Shown here: one piece after another, positions 53,745 to 61,990 of the stretch
Position numbering within the stretch: position 1 is the stretch's first letter
Layout: every line of letters begins with the position of its first letter
Source: Pseudomonas putida
Lineage (GTDB): Bacteria; Pseudomonadota; Gammaproteobacteria; Pseudomonadales; Pseudomonadaceae
Assembly: GCF_001976065.1 (NCBI RefSeq)
Contig: NZ_MNAH01000003.1
Span: forward strand, 1-64,000
Reading direction: 5' to 3'
Length of the DNA stretch: 64,000 bases
Notes under the pieces: model-generated
Told to the model about the DNA's origin: nothing
Seen by the model: only the letters and a program-made list of their open reading frames with translations
Database searches by the model: none
Made by a program: the position numbers and the translations under genes

Positions 53745-54989
53745 TCAGTCAGCCTCTTGCGAACCGGTAAAGGGATTGACGCCGGTGGCGGCAATCGCCG
53801 CCCACGCTGTGGCGCCCAAGTGAGGCAGGTGGTAATAGAAAAAATCGTTGCTGACCGAGTCCGGGCCTATGGCCAGCCCGGTACTGATACGTGCTTGCGG
53901 CGTGGCGAACAGCCAACCGTTGCCGGCCTGCTGGGCCAGCAGCACGCGCCACAGCGGCTGGGCTTTGTCACCCAGGCCGCTCAAGCGCGCCACCGCAGCG
54001 GCCTGGGCGGTGCCTTCAGTCCACAGGCCATCGGGGTCGCGGTTGAAACCGTAACCTTCGCCGGCACGGTGCGCCAGATCGATGAAGGCGAAGACCCGCC
54101 GCCAGTCCTTGGGCGGCTCATGCAGGGCGATCAAGGGCCAGATCTGTGCGTCGAGCCCTGAGCGCACGCGATCCGAGGTCTGGCCATCCGCGCCGGTACC
54201 GATCAGGAAGCGCCCTTCCCCGGCATCCCATTGGCTCGAGACAAACTGCCGGGCGATCCGCGCCTGTTTCGCTGCGTCCTGATTCGGCGCGACTGCGTCG
54301 AGTGCCGACCACGCCGCCGCGAGGTCGACGTTGTGCTCGGTGGATTTCCAGTTCTGCTGGACCTGCTTGTCAAAGTACCCGTAATAGCCGCCACTGAATC
54401 CGGCGGGCGACTGCCCGTCGTAGGTGTTTTGCTGCGACCAGTGCAGGGCTTTGCGCGCGGCCTCAAGATAGGACGCCTCGCCGCTCTGTCGATAGGCCTC
54501 CAACAGGGCCAGTGCCGCCCAGGCCTGATTGCCGGTGGCGCTGCTGACTTGATAGGCGTCCTGGTTCCAGGCGTTGCGCTCGACACTCCAATAGCCCGGC
54601 AACTTCATCGACGGCGCGGCCACCGGGCCGGCGGCGTAGGCGTTGCGCAGGCGTCCGTCCTGGTACTCCGGATCGTGCCGCGTGGCGAAAGCCAACGCAT
54701 CGGCAATCCGCCGCGCCGATTCGGCCTTGCCGCAGGCAAACAGGGCGATGCTGGCCAGTGCGTTGTCGTAGGTGAACGCCACGCCGCGCAACGCCAGGAT
54801 CGGCGCGGGCTGGCCATCCAGCGGCGGATAACTGGCCAGCAGTACCGGGCCCGCTGGCTGCGATGTCACGGCCTGATCCAGGGCGGCGCAGGTCATTGCC
54901 GCCAGTTGCGGCCGGGCTTGCGCGGCCCATCCGCTTGCCGCGCCGATCATCAACGTCAGCCCCACCATCGCTCGCAATAGAATATTCAT
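53745..54989 (-). CDS. Exported alpha/alpha-toroid glycosidase-like protein
   Basis: A 414-residue periplasmic protein with a signal peptide (MNILLRAMVGLTLMIGAASGWAA). The mature part is helical and repetitive in the way of (alpha/alpha)6-barrel glycosidases: FTYDNALASIALFACGKAESARRIADAL, WAALALLEAYRQSGEASYLEAARKAL, VDLAAAWSALDAV and LWTEGTAQAAAVARLSGLG. Conserved aspartate/glutamate residues (STEHNVD, DGLWTEG) could be catalytic. I cannot name a GH family. Synthase operons often carry such a hydrolase or lyase (BcsZ, AlgL, PelA) to trim the chain in the periplasm. The start overlaps the upstream gene's stop (ATGA). Confidence 0.78.
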   Translation of the reverse strand: MNILLRAMVGLTLMIGAASGWAAQARPQLAAMTCAALDQAVTSQPAGPVLLASYPPLDGQPAPILALRGVAFTYDNALASIALFACGKAESARRIADALAFATRHDPEYQDGRLRNAYAAGPVAAPSMKLPGYWSVERNAWNQDAYQVSSATGNQAWAALALLEAYRQSGEASYLEAARKALHWSQQNTYDGQSPAGFSGGYYGYFDKQVQQNWKSTEHNVDLAAAWSALDAVAPNQDAAKQARIARQFVSSQWDAGEGRFLIGTGADGQTSDRVRSGLDAQIWPLIALHEPPKDWRRVFAFIDLAHRAGEGYGFNRDPDGLWTEGTAQAAAVARLSGLGDKAQPLWRVLLAQQAGNGWLFATPQARISTGLAIGPDSVSNDFFYYHLPHLGATAWAAIAATGVNPFTGSQEAD

Positions 54990-56191
54990 GGCCGCGACAC
55001 CTCGGCACTGGCCCACAACCCCGGGTTGCAGGTCATGGCACGCTGGCTGTCCGTGAGGTCAGTGGCAAAGGTGCCGACCACGTACACCGAATTCTGCTCG
55101 GCATAGGGAAACGGCACGCTGTAGGTATTGGCGCGGATGTCCGACGCACTGGACAGCAACTGCACCACACTGGCCTTGAGCGGCTGGTCGAGGCCGCGGA
55201 TTTTCACGGTGAGCACACTGTCGCGGTCGATCTTGCTGGCCATGCGCTCGGGGAACACCGCAATCACGTAGCTCTGCGCACAATCGGTGGCCCGCAGCAG
55301 GGTCGAGCCAGCCTGCACCAGGGTGCCCTGGGGCGCCAGCAGCTCCTGGACGGTCCCCGGTGAATACGCCACGACGTCGTAGCCGGCCATCAACTTGATC
55401 CGGTTCTGCTCGGTATCGATCAGCTGGTTGAGGTTGGCGAGTTCCTGCTGATAGGTCGCCCGGTTGCGCGCCTGATTCTCCAGGCTGAGCTTGAGCGTGG
55501 TCATCTGCGCACTGAGATCGAACATGCGCAGTTGATCGGGATCGAGGTAGACCCGCTTGTTGGCCGCACTGACGTCACCATCGGTGATCCGCAACTGCGA
55601 ACGCACCGACTCGGCCGCGCCCTGCAACGACGCCAACTGGGCTTTCGACGACGCCACCACCGCCCCACTGACCGCACCCTGGACGAACAACTCGAGATTG
55701 CGCTCGACCGTTTCCTGAGCATCGATCAACCGCGCACTGGCGGCACTGTTCTCGGCTTTCAGGGCTTTTTGCGTGTAGAGCTGGCGGGTATGAAAGGCGG
55801 CCTGGTACTGCTGGCTGGTCTTCTCCAGCTCCTCGTAATAACGCTGATCGTGCTCGGCCTGACTGGCCGAAGACGACAACTGCTGCTCCAACGTCAGGCG
55901 CCGGGTTTGCAGGGTCAACAAGGTTTCCTGATTCGCCCGCGGGTTTTCCACCACGGCAATCTTCTGGCCCTGGGTAAACGTCACCCCCGGCTTGACCGCC
56001 AGGGAACTCACCACGCCATCAATCGGCGTGGTCAACAGAATCACCGGCGCATTCAGAATCGCCCGGGTGGCAGAGGCTGACACCAGTGGCATGAGCAAAG
56101 TCGATAGCAACAGCCAGACAACAAACCCCAACACACCCAACCCCACCAGGCGCGGTAACAGCGACAACAACTTCGATCGTTCTTCCGCCAT
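54986..56191 (-). CDS. HlyD/Alg44-like membrane-fusion protein
   Basis: A 401-residue protein with one N-terminal membrane helix (RLVGLGVLGFVVWLLLSTLLMPLV). The biotinyl-lipoyl-like half (ILLTTPIDGVVSSLAVKPGVTFTQGQKIAVVENPR), a long coiled-coil hairpin (TLQTRRLTLEQQLSSSASQ through ANLNQLIDTEQNRIKL) and the second lipoyl half (GYDVVAYSPGTVQELLAPQGTLVQAG) follow, as in HlyD and Alg44. It is the first gene of the four-gene operon and probably bridges the synthase and the NodT channel. Unlike Alg44 it has no PilZ domain; that is fused to the glycosyltransferase here. Its stop overlaps the next start (ATGA). Confidence 0.88.
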   Translation of the reverse strand: MAEERSKLLSLLPRLVGLGVLGFVVWLLLSTLLMPLVSASATRAILNAPVILLTTPIDGVVSSLAVKPGVTFTQGQKIAVVENPRANQETLLTLQTRRLTLEQQLSSSASQAEHDQRYYEELEKTSQQYQAAFHTRQLYTQKALKAENSAASARLIDAQETVERNLELFVQGAVSGAVVASSKAQLASLQGAAESVRSQLRITDGDVSAANKRVYLDPDQLRMFDLSAQMTTLKLSLENQARNRATYQQELANLNQLIDTEQNRIKLMAGYDVVAYSPGTVQELLAPQGTLVQAGSTLLRATDCAQSYVIAVFPERMASKIDRDSVLTVKIRGLDQPLKASVVQLLSSASDIRANTYSVPFPYAEQNSVYVVGTFATDLTDSQRAMTCNPGLWASAEVSRP

Positions 56192-56693
56192 GTTCGACTC
56201 TCCCGATAGACCAACCGCATATCAGCCAGGCAATAGCGGGCCTGACTGCGAAAACACTTCTGGCAGGGTGAGCAAAACGTAATGGGTCTCTGCACGGCAA
56301 TTAAGCCGACGCTGATTGATGTGATTTTTATTGTGATGTGAGCGGAAATGGGATTCCCGTCTTTTTGGAGAGTTGCTGTAAAGCATGACGTTCGTAATGC
56401 CCGAGGCAGAGCGGGCGGTGTCATGGGCGACACTAGATTCAGTGCTTGGGGGTGTCAAGTAAATGAATAGAGCAATTAAATGACGTCAAATATGTAGCGG
56501 ATTGATGATTGGATCCACGGCATGCATTAGTCGGCAAGCTGTTATTTTTATTGGTGGTTTTTATTTTTTATTGCGAATTGAACTTTTTATCGGATTTTAA
56601 ATAATTCTTAAATGATGGCCGGACAGAGTAAAATGATATAAGTCAGTGCTAAGCGGTCCAGGGAGACGGGCTACATTCATGCTTTGGCGCCTA
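56192..56693. other. AT-rich promoter region of the exopolysaccharide operon
   Basis: 502 bases, with a markedly low-GC stretch at about 56440-56640 (runs such as TTATTTTTATTGG and TTTTTATTTTTTATTG) in an otherwise GC-rich genome. Such DNA is often bound by MvaT/MvaU-type silencers in Pseudomonas. The promoter of the divergent minus-strand operon should lie in the right half. No gene is seen. Confidence 0.5.
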
Positions 56694-56771
56694 TCAGGGG
56701 CGCGCGTAGTCTGTGGTGCATTGTTTAAAGCGATCCGAATCCGAGCCGCTGCCTTCGCTGAGATCAATGTC
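56694..56771 (-). pseudogene. C-terminal remnant of a fifth immunity paralogue
   Basis: On the minus strand the frame ending at 56694 reads DIDLSEGSGSDSDRFKQC and then TTDYARP before a stop. This matches the C-termini of the neighbouring paralogues (DIDHSEGVGTDSDRLKQC). Upstream of residue DID the frame (EYHNKGVESLPESS) no longer matches, so only the 3' end survives. Confidence 0.7.
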
Positions 56772-56811
56772 GCTAGACTCGGGCAGGGACTCCACCCCTT
56801 TGTTGTGGTAT

Positions 56812-57183
56812 TCATGGCCGAGGGCATTCCGTTAATCGGCCTGAATTAACAGCATTAGTACGACTGCTATCGAGAGATCCATCTGCTCCAATATAGATGC
56901 TGGTCACCGGCCACTCAGGAATCATTCTTATACAATGACTTCTTTCTGACACAGCCCAGTCAAACTGCATAAAGAAATTATCATCTTTAAAAATGTGACC
57001 AGGGCCTCCTGTTGAGTGGCCGGGGGAGATTTCCCCTCGAAATATATCGTGTTGAGTATTTAGAACAAAACTCAACTGTTCAACCCCCTCCTCCGAGAAA
57101 TAGACTTTCACCCTCGGCACGGAGACATACCAGAGAAAATACATTAGAAACGATATTGCGAGCAGTTTCCGCCCGCTTCTCAT
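56812..57183 (-). CDS. Membrane-anchored immunity-like paralogue A
   Basis: A 123-residue protein with one N-terminal membrane helix (LLAISFLMYFLWYVSV) and a periplasmic domain: VKVYFSEEGVEQLSFVLNTQHDIFRGEISPG, FFMQFDWAVSERSHCIRMIPEWPVTSIYIGADGSLD, ending RLTECPRP. It is the most diverged of the array but keeps the WNVQHRI-like, FFM and two-cysteine pattern. Its ATG at 57183 overlaps the stop of paralogue B (ATGA). Immunity role is inferred from the toxin gene upstream. Confidence 0.72.
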   Translation of the reverse strand: MRSGRKLLAISFLMYFLWYVSVPRVKVYFSEEGVEQLSFVLNTQHDIFRGEISPGHSTGGPGHIFKDDNFFMQFDWAVSERSHCIRMIPEWPVTSIYIGADGSLDSSRTNAVNSGRLTECPRP

Positions 57184-57596
57184 GGGCTCGCTGTGTCCGT
57201 AAAGCATTGTTTCAGCCGATTCGAATCCGTGCCACTGCCTTCGCTGTAATCAACATCACCATTGGCGTCCAGGTAGATGTGAGTATTTGGCCACTTTGGG
57301 GTCACGTTGACACAGTGTCGGAGCGCTTTATCATTCCACCAGGAGACCTCCATGAAAAACTTCTCACTTGGAAACAAGAAGCCATAATCACGTGTGCCGC
57401 CCCCAGGTTGCATTCGTCCTTTGAATATCCGGTGCTGTACATTCCAAATGTATTTGATTTCTTCTTTAGCATGCTTGGAGTAATAAATAGTCACAGTAGG
57501 CAACGCAATATCCCAATGGATGATCGCCAAAAACACAACTGGGATCCATAGCCACCGTGAGTACCGCTTTAGGGTTTCACCTGCCAATGCTGCCAC
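57180..57596 (-). CDS. Membrane-anchored immunity-like paralogue B
   Basis: A 138-residue protein with a membrane helix at about 13-33 (RWLWIPVVFLAIIHWDIALP) and the family domain: TIYYSKHAKEEIKYIWNVQHRIFKGRMQPGGGTRDYGF, EKFFMEVSWWNDKALRHCVNVTPKW, THIYLDANGDVDYSEG and RLKQC. It is closest to paralogue D. A GTG start at 57596 has AGGGGAGGAG directly upstream, a strong ribosome site. The 78 bases before the previous gene's stop break the ATGA chain here. Confidence 0.8.
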   Translation of the reverse strand: MAALAGETLKRYSRWLWIPVVFLAIIHWDIALPTVTIYYSKHAKEEIKYIWNVQHRIFKGRMQPGGGTRDYGFLFPSEKFFMEVSWWNDKALRHCVNVTPKWPNTHIYLDANGDVDYSEGSGTDSNRLKQCFTDTASP

Positions 57597-57674
57597 GAAC
57601 TCCTCCCCTTCAGTCGCGGGTGTGTTGGCAGGCTTAATTGATCAAACCAAGACAGACTACTGATTTGACGCATG

Positions 57675-58188
57675 TCATGGCTTGACCAAATCCCATTGAC
57701 ACTCTTTTAGCTTACCCACATTTGTACCGCTCACTTTGTTCATATCGATGTTGCCGTCCGCATCGAGGAAAATATGCATATTGAGCCACTTCGGTGTGAT
57801 GCTGATACAGTGCCAACGCCCGTTCTCAACTGCCCAAGAAAACTCCATGAAAAATTCGGTATCCGGATATAGATATCCGTGGTCGCTGACGGAGCCTCCG
57901 AGGGACATCCGCCCCCTGTATATCCGATCTTTGATCGTTCCATGTGTACCGCAATCCCTTTTCGGCATCCTTGGAATAATTGACGGTGGCACTGGGTAGA
58001 GCATAAATATTGCAAAGAGCCATCAACTGCAGTACCAGCAGCGGCAGGAGCAGTGGTAAAAACGGAATCCATAACCATCGTATATACCGGAAATAAGGTC
58101 TAGCGAATTTTGGTACGAACCCAACTCCCATAGTTCTCCGGGTGAATAACGAAAACTGCAATTTATTTTTTCTACTTACATCGCTCAT
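57675..58188 (-). pseudogene. Immunity-like paralogue C, frameshifted
   Basis: The start (MSDVSRKNKLQFSLFTRR) and membrane helix (RWLWIPFLPLLLPLLVLQLMALC) read in one frame up to LRYTWNDQ near 57935. The domain then continues in another frame as DRIYRGRMSLGGSVSDHGYLYP and FFMEFSWAVENGRWHCISI, ending KECQWDLVKP. A single extra base in the A-run AAA at 57930-57932 (TTT on the plus strand) explains the shift. It is probably inactive, unless the slip is corrected by ribosomal frameshifting. Confidence 0.8.
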
Positions 58189-58628
58189 GGGCTCGCAGGA
58201 TCTGTACTGCACTGTTTCAATCGATCAGAGTCTGTGCCGACGCCTTCGCTGTGATCAATATCGCCATTTGCATCAAGATAGATGTGCGTAGTGGACCATT
58301 TCGGGGATATATTGACGCAGTGCCGGAGATCCTTATCATTCCACCAAGAGATCTCCATGAAAAACTTCTCATCTGGAAACAAGAACCCATAATCCCGTGT
58401 ACTGCTGCCTGGGGGAAGGCGCCCTTTGTAAATCCGGTGCTGTACATTCCAGATGAACCGCAGTTCATCCACCCCGTTCTTGGAGTAATGGACCGTTGCA
58501 GCAGGCAGCATAATAATTCGCCAGAGGACAATTATCAAAAACACCAGCAGGGGAATTAATAGCGGTAGCAGCAGAATCCATATCCACCGAATGTAACGTA
58601 ATCTGGATTTATTTGCAGACGTGCACAC
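58185..58628 (-). CDS. Membrane-anchored immunity-like paralogue D
   Basis: A 147-residue protein with a membrane helix (about 10-40: RYIRWIWILLLPLLIPLLVFLIIVLWRI) and a periplasmic domain: VHYSKNGVDELRFIWNVQHRIYKGRLPPG, RDYGFLFPDEKFFMEISWWNDKDLRHCVNISPKW, and DANGDIDHSEG up to RLKQC. A likely disulfide joins the two conserved cysteines. It is the first gene after the toxin and overlaps its 3' end by 20 bases; the GTG start at 58628 makes coupling to the toxin likely. It is the best candidate for the cognate immunity protein. Its stop overlaps the next start (ATGA). Confidence 0.82.
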   Translation of the reverse strand: MCTSANKSRLRYIRWIWILLLPLLIPLLVFLIIVLWRIIMLPAATVHYSKNGVDELRFIWNVQHRIYKGRLPPGSSTRDYGFLFPDEKFFMEISWWNDKDLRHCVNISPKWSTTHIYLDANGDIDHSEGVGTDSDRLKQCSTDPASP

Positions 58629-59724
58629 GGACTCCTTCCCCCCAATTTTCTACTGCAACTCCCAACACTTCATTCATGATGATCTGCGCAGTTATACCAC
58701 CATTAGGGTACTGGTTGGCGAGCTTGATACCGATGCTGATGGATACCCTATCAGCTACATCATCCCATGATCGCAACTTTGTCCAAGGACTGTCTGTAGG
58801 ACGAGGGCCTAGAAGTCTTCTTTCCTCTTTTGGTTTTGTTAGTGCCTCATCAACCTTACGGAAGGAATCCGAGGCGATTTGTTCAGCCCCTGCACCGTCT
58901 AGTAGCAAGCTTTCTGAAAGCCCACCTGCGATACCAACATACCCATAGTGAATATTCGACCAGATATCGTAGTAGTACTCGTACCTACCTTGCTTGTGCC
59001 GGACGTCACCATTGTACATCGCCTCCAGCTTCGGCTTATGATCCCACTCCATATTTTGACCCACTTGCTTAGTCCAGATCGCCATCGCCTGAAGCTTTAG
59101 CGTCCATTCGATGCCGTTGAAATTCGGTGGTCCGGCCAGCCTGGCGTACCAGGGTAACGACCGAAACTTCCTGGCTTCTGCACCGCTGTCGTAGCTCAAC
59201 AGCTCTTTCATTTTCAACACGGCCGGATGCTTGATGTTCCGATTCATCTCGCCAGCGATGTAACTGGCCAACGCTTCCATTTGGTCTGGATGGTTACAGA
59301 CTTTGCTTCCACCAAGGTCGCCGGGTTGGATAACGACTTGATCTGCCAGCTTCGGACTAACCACCTGGGGCCTGGTTGTGAAGCTGTTAGCCACCGGGGT
59401 CGCCGGTGAGCTTGCGACCCTGGTGGCCGGCTGCACAGCACCTTCCTTGCTTTCATAGGTAGCCGTGAGCACCGTGGCGATCAGCCGAGCCTTGCAGGGG
59501 CAATTGCTGTAACTGTCCAGCGTGCCCGCCATGGCCTTTCCATGACTGATCATGTGCGAAATGCCGCCGACGATCCGATAGGTCTTCCCGTCTTCTCCAC
59601 AGGTGACGCGATCACCATCGCGGGCGTGGGCAATGCCGAACATCATGATCCGGGTGTCACCATCGAGAACCTGGCCACCACAGGTGGTTCGGTCATTCAA
59701 ACCGATGAAATGTCCTTCTCTCAT
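58609..59724 (-). CDS. PAAR-tipped type VI effector with toxin_44 domain
   Basis: A 371-residue polymorphic toxin. Residues 1-85 form a PAAR tip (DRTTCGGQVLDGDTRIMM, VTCGEDGKTYRIVGG, LDSYSNCPCKARLI), which caps the VgrG spike of a type VI system. A linker (86-150) follows. The C-terminal domain contains WTLKLQAMAIWTKQVGQNMEWDHKPKLEAMYNG, YYDIWSNIHYGYVGIAGGLSESLLLDGAGAEQ, which I recognise as the toxin_44 family signature. GGAGAAG upstream of the ATG. The biochemical target of this toxin is not established to me; the membrane-anchored putative immunity proteins suggest that it acts in the periplasm. Confidence 0.85.
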   Translation of the reverse strand: MREGHFIGLNDRTTCGGQVLDGDTRIMMFGIAHARDGDRVTCGEDGKTYRIVGGISHMISHGKAMAGTLDSYSNCPCKARLIATVLTATYESKEGAVQPATRVASSPATPVANSFTTRPQVVSPKLADQVVIQPGDLGGSKVCNHPDQMEALASYIAGEMNRNIKHPAVLKMKELLSYDSGAEARKFRSLPWYARLAGPPNFNGIEWTLKLQAMAIWTKQVGQNMEWDHKPKLEAMYNGDVRHKQGRYEYYYDIWSNIHYGYVGIAGGLSESLLLDGAGAEQIASDSFRKVDEALTKPKEERRLLGPRPTDSPWTKLRSWDDVADRVSISIGIKLANQYPNGGITAQIIMNEVLGVAVENWGEGVRVHVCK

Positions 59725-59809
59725 TGAATTTCTTCTCCATGACTTCCAGCCGAGTCCAGAAGGTTTACGACCTTGGGTTGTGGCCTAGGCAACTGCCTGC
59801 CTTCATTGT

Positions 59810-60295
59810 TCAGTCCGCGATAGAGGGCAGAAAATCTTCGGCGATCGACACACCTTCACGCGCAATAAACGAGAAGCCGTCTTGCAGCGTATTGATGATC
59901 TCGTCGCCATTGCTGAGTACGCTGCCGACCAGCGCCACATCATTGTTGCCTTGCCCGGCGCCCGTGATGATCTGCGCCGTAGTGCCATCGGCATACAGGG
60001 CGTAGTCGCCTTTGCGTGCTCCGCGCACCGACCGCCCATCTTCCAGATTGAATTCCAGCGGCCCCGTACCTTGCTGGATCACCCCGCCGTTGCGGGTCTG
60101 GCTGCCCTCTGTGGCGCATCGGAAAATGGCGATAGCGGGATGGGTGTCGATGAAAGCCTGTTGCTCACAAACAACCGTCCGGGTTTGTTCACTTAATTGC
60201 GCAATTCGATGCTCAGTGAAATGAAGGTTGTCCAGACCGCGCAGATACTCTGGGGAGACATCGTTGGTATACGAGGGGACGAAGGGTGCATTCAT
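59810..60295 (-). CDS. PAAR-like spike protein (degenerate)
   Basis: A 161-residue protein, MNAPFVPSYTNDVSPEYLRG..., whose C-terminal half resembles a PAAR domain: NGGVIQQGTGPLEFNLEDGRSVRGARKGDYALYADGTTAQIITGAG, VALVGSVLSNGDEIINTLQDG. The metal-ligand histidines of typical PAAR proteins are not obvious. The N-terminal half is helical (HRIAQLSEQTRTVVCEQQAF). AAGGAG lies before the ATG. It is the first gene of the toxin operon and may be a spike adaptor or a variant PAAR. Identification is moderate. Confidence 0.55.
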   Translation of the reverse strand: MNAPFVPSYTNDVSPEYLRGLDNLHFTEHRIAQLSEQTRTVVCEQQAFIDTHPAIAIFRCATEGSQTRNGGVIQQGTGPLEFNLEDGRSVRGARKGDYALYADGTTAQIITGAGQGNNDVALVGSVLSNGDEIINTLQDGFSFIAREGVSIAEDFLPSIAD

Positions 60296-60480
60296 TTCAA
60301 ACTCCTTATGATTGGAAGGGTGTTGAGAAATAATGCAGCGGACGCTAACAGCGTTGCGACCTTCACGGCAGGGTCAAAAAGACGAATAAGAAGTTTCGCT
60401 AACTGAAACAATCCTTTTCCTACAAGAGTGTTTCCAAGACGACCTTATCCGCGAGGAAATGTCTGAAAGGCGCACAAACA

Positions 60481-60510
60481 AAAACGCCCCGACCAAGGTC
60501 GGGGCGTTTT
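60481..60510. terminator. Intrinsic terminator between gap and the type VI module
   Basis: AAAACGCCCCGACC and GGTCGGGGCGTTTT pair around two bases, directly after the gap stop on the minus strand (60527). It may also act from the other side. Confidence 0.9.
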
Positions 60511-60526
60511 CATGTGCAGCTAAGGT

Positions 60527-61990
60527 TTAGCGCGGGAATGCTGGCGGGTTTACACCGGCCATGTCTTCCATTACGCGAACCACCTGGCAGCTGTAACCGA
60601 ATTCGTTGTCGTACCAAACGTACAGTACAACGCGGTTATCCTGGGTGATGGTCGCTTCAGCGTCCACAACGCCTGCGTGGCGCGAGCCAACGAAGTCGGT
60701 GGAAACCACTTCCTGCGAGTTGACGTAGTCGATCTGCTTGTGCAGATCCGAGTGCATGGCCATCTGGCGCAGGTACTCGTTGATCTCTTCGCGGGTGGTG
60801 GCCTTTTCCAGGTTCAGGTTCAGGATGGCCATCGACACGTTCGGAGTAGGAACGCGAATTGCGTTGCCGGTCAGCTTGCCCTTGAGCACTGGCAGCGCCT
60901 TGGCGGCTGCAGTGGCGGCACCGGTCTCGGTGATGACCATGTTCAGCGGCGCGGCGCGGCCACGACGGCTGCCCTTGTGGAAGTTGTCGATCAGGTTCTG
61001 GTCGTTGGTGAACGAGTGAACGGTTTCGACGTGGCCGTTGACGATGCCGAACTTGTCATTCACCGCTTTGAGCACCGGCACGATGGCGTTGGTGGTGCAG
61101 GAAGCCGCGGAGATGATCTTGTCGTCCGGGGTGATGTCGCCATGGTTGATGCCGTGAACGATGTTCTTCAGCGCGCCCTTGCCAGGTGCGGTGAGGATCA
61201 CGCGGGCAGCGCCCGGGCAGGCCAGGTGCTGGCCCAGGCCGTCGGCGTCACGCCATACACCGGTGTTGTCGACGATCAGCGCGTTTTCGATGCCGTACTG
61301 GGTGTAGTCGACTTCGGCCGGGCTCTTGGCGTAGATAACCTGGATCAGGTTGCCGTTGGCGGTGATGGTGTTGTTGGCTTCATCGATGGTGATGGTGCCA
61401 TCGAACGGACCATGGACCGAGTCGCGACGCAGCAGGCTGGCGCGTTTGACCAGGTCGTTCTCGGCGCCCTTGCGCACGACGATGGCGCGCAGGCGCAGGC
61501 CGTCGCCACCACCGGTTTTCTCGATCAGGATGCGCGCCAGCAGACGGCCGATACGACCGAAACCGTACAGGACAACGTCGGTGCCTTTGCGGGCGGAGGC
61601 GTTCTGCTGGCCAACCACGTCGGCCAGTTCTTCACGGACGAACTGCTCGGCAGTACGGCCATTGCCTTCAGCCTTGAATTTGGCTGCCAGCTTGCCCAGG
61701 TCTACCGAAGCGGCGCCGAGCTTGAGCTCGCTCATCGCCTTGAGCAGCGGGAATGTTTCGTGGACGGACAGCTCGGCATCGTCGGATTGACGGTGACGGG
61801 CAAAGCGGTGAGCTTTGAGAATCGCAATGACTGAACGATTGATCAGGCTGCGGCCATAGATCGAGCTCACCACATTGTTATTGCGGTAGAGCTGACCGAT
61901 AAGCGGAATCATCGCTTCTGCGAGTGCTTCACGGTCGATCCATTCACCAAGACACTGGTCGGGCTTCTGAGTCACGGGAACCTTCCACAT
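60527..61990 (-). CDS. gap: Glyceraldehyde-3-phosphate dehydrogenase, long form
   Basis: A 487-residue NAD(P)-dependent dehydrogenase, longer than the usual 335-residue GAPDH because of a helical N-terminal extension of about 130 residues (MWKVPVTQKPDQCLGEWIDREALAEAM...). The cofactor fold begins TDVVLYGFGRIGRLLARIL; the catalytic cysteine is C298 in SAASCTTNAIVP, followed by ETVHSFTNDQ and the phosphate-binding RRGRAAPLNMVITETGAATA. The form next to mfd is the one I know in Pseudomonas (PA3001), distinct from gap-1. The start 61990 (MWKVPV) fits; the frame extends to 62092 without similarity. Confidence 0.95.
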   Translation of the reverse strand: MWKVPVTQKPDQCLGEWIDREALAEAMIPLIGQLYRNNNVVSSIYGRSLINRSVIAILKAHRFARHRQSDDAELSVHETFPLLKAMSELKLGAASVDLGKLAAKFKAEGNGRTAEQFVREELADVVGQQNASARKGTDVVLYGFGRIGRLLARILIEKTGGGDGLRLRAIVVRKGAENDLVKRASLLRRDSVHGPFDGTITIDEANNTITANGNLIQVIYAKSPAEVDYTQYGIENALIVDNTGVWRDADGLGQHLACPGAARVILTAPGKGALKNIVHGINHGDITPDDKIISAASCTTNAIVPVLKAVNDKFGIVNGHVETVHSFTNDQNLIDNFHKGSRRGRAAPLNMVITETGAATAAAKALPVLKGKLTGNAIRVPTPNVSMAILNLNLEKATTREEINEYLRQMAMHSDLHKQIDYVNSQEVVSTDFVGSRHAGVVDAEATITQDNRVVLYVWYDNEFGYSCQVVRVMEDMAGVNPPAFPR

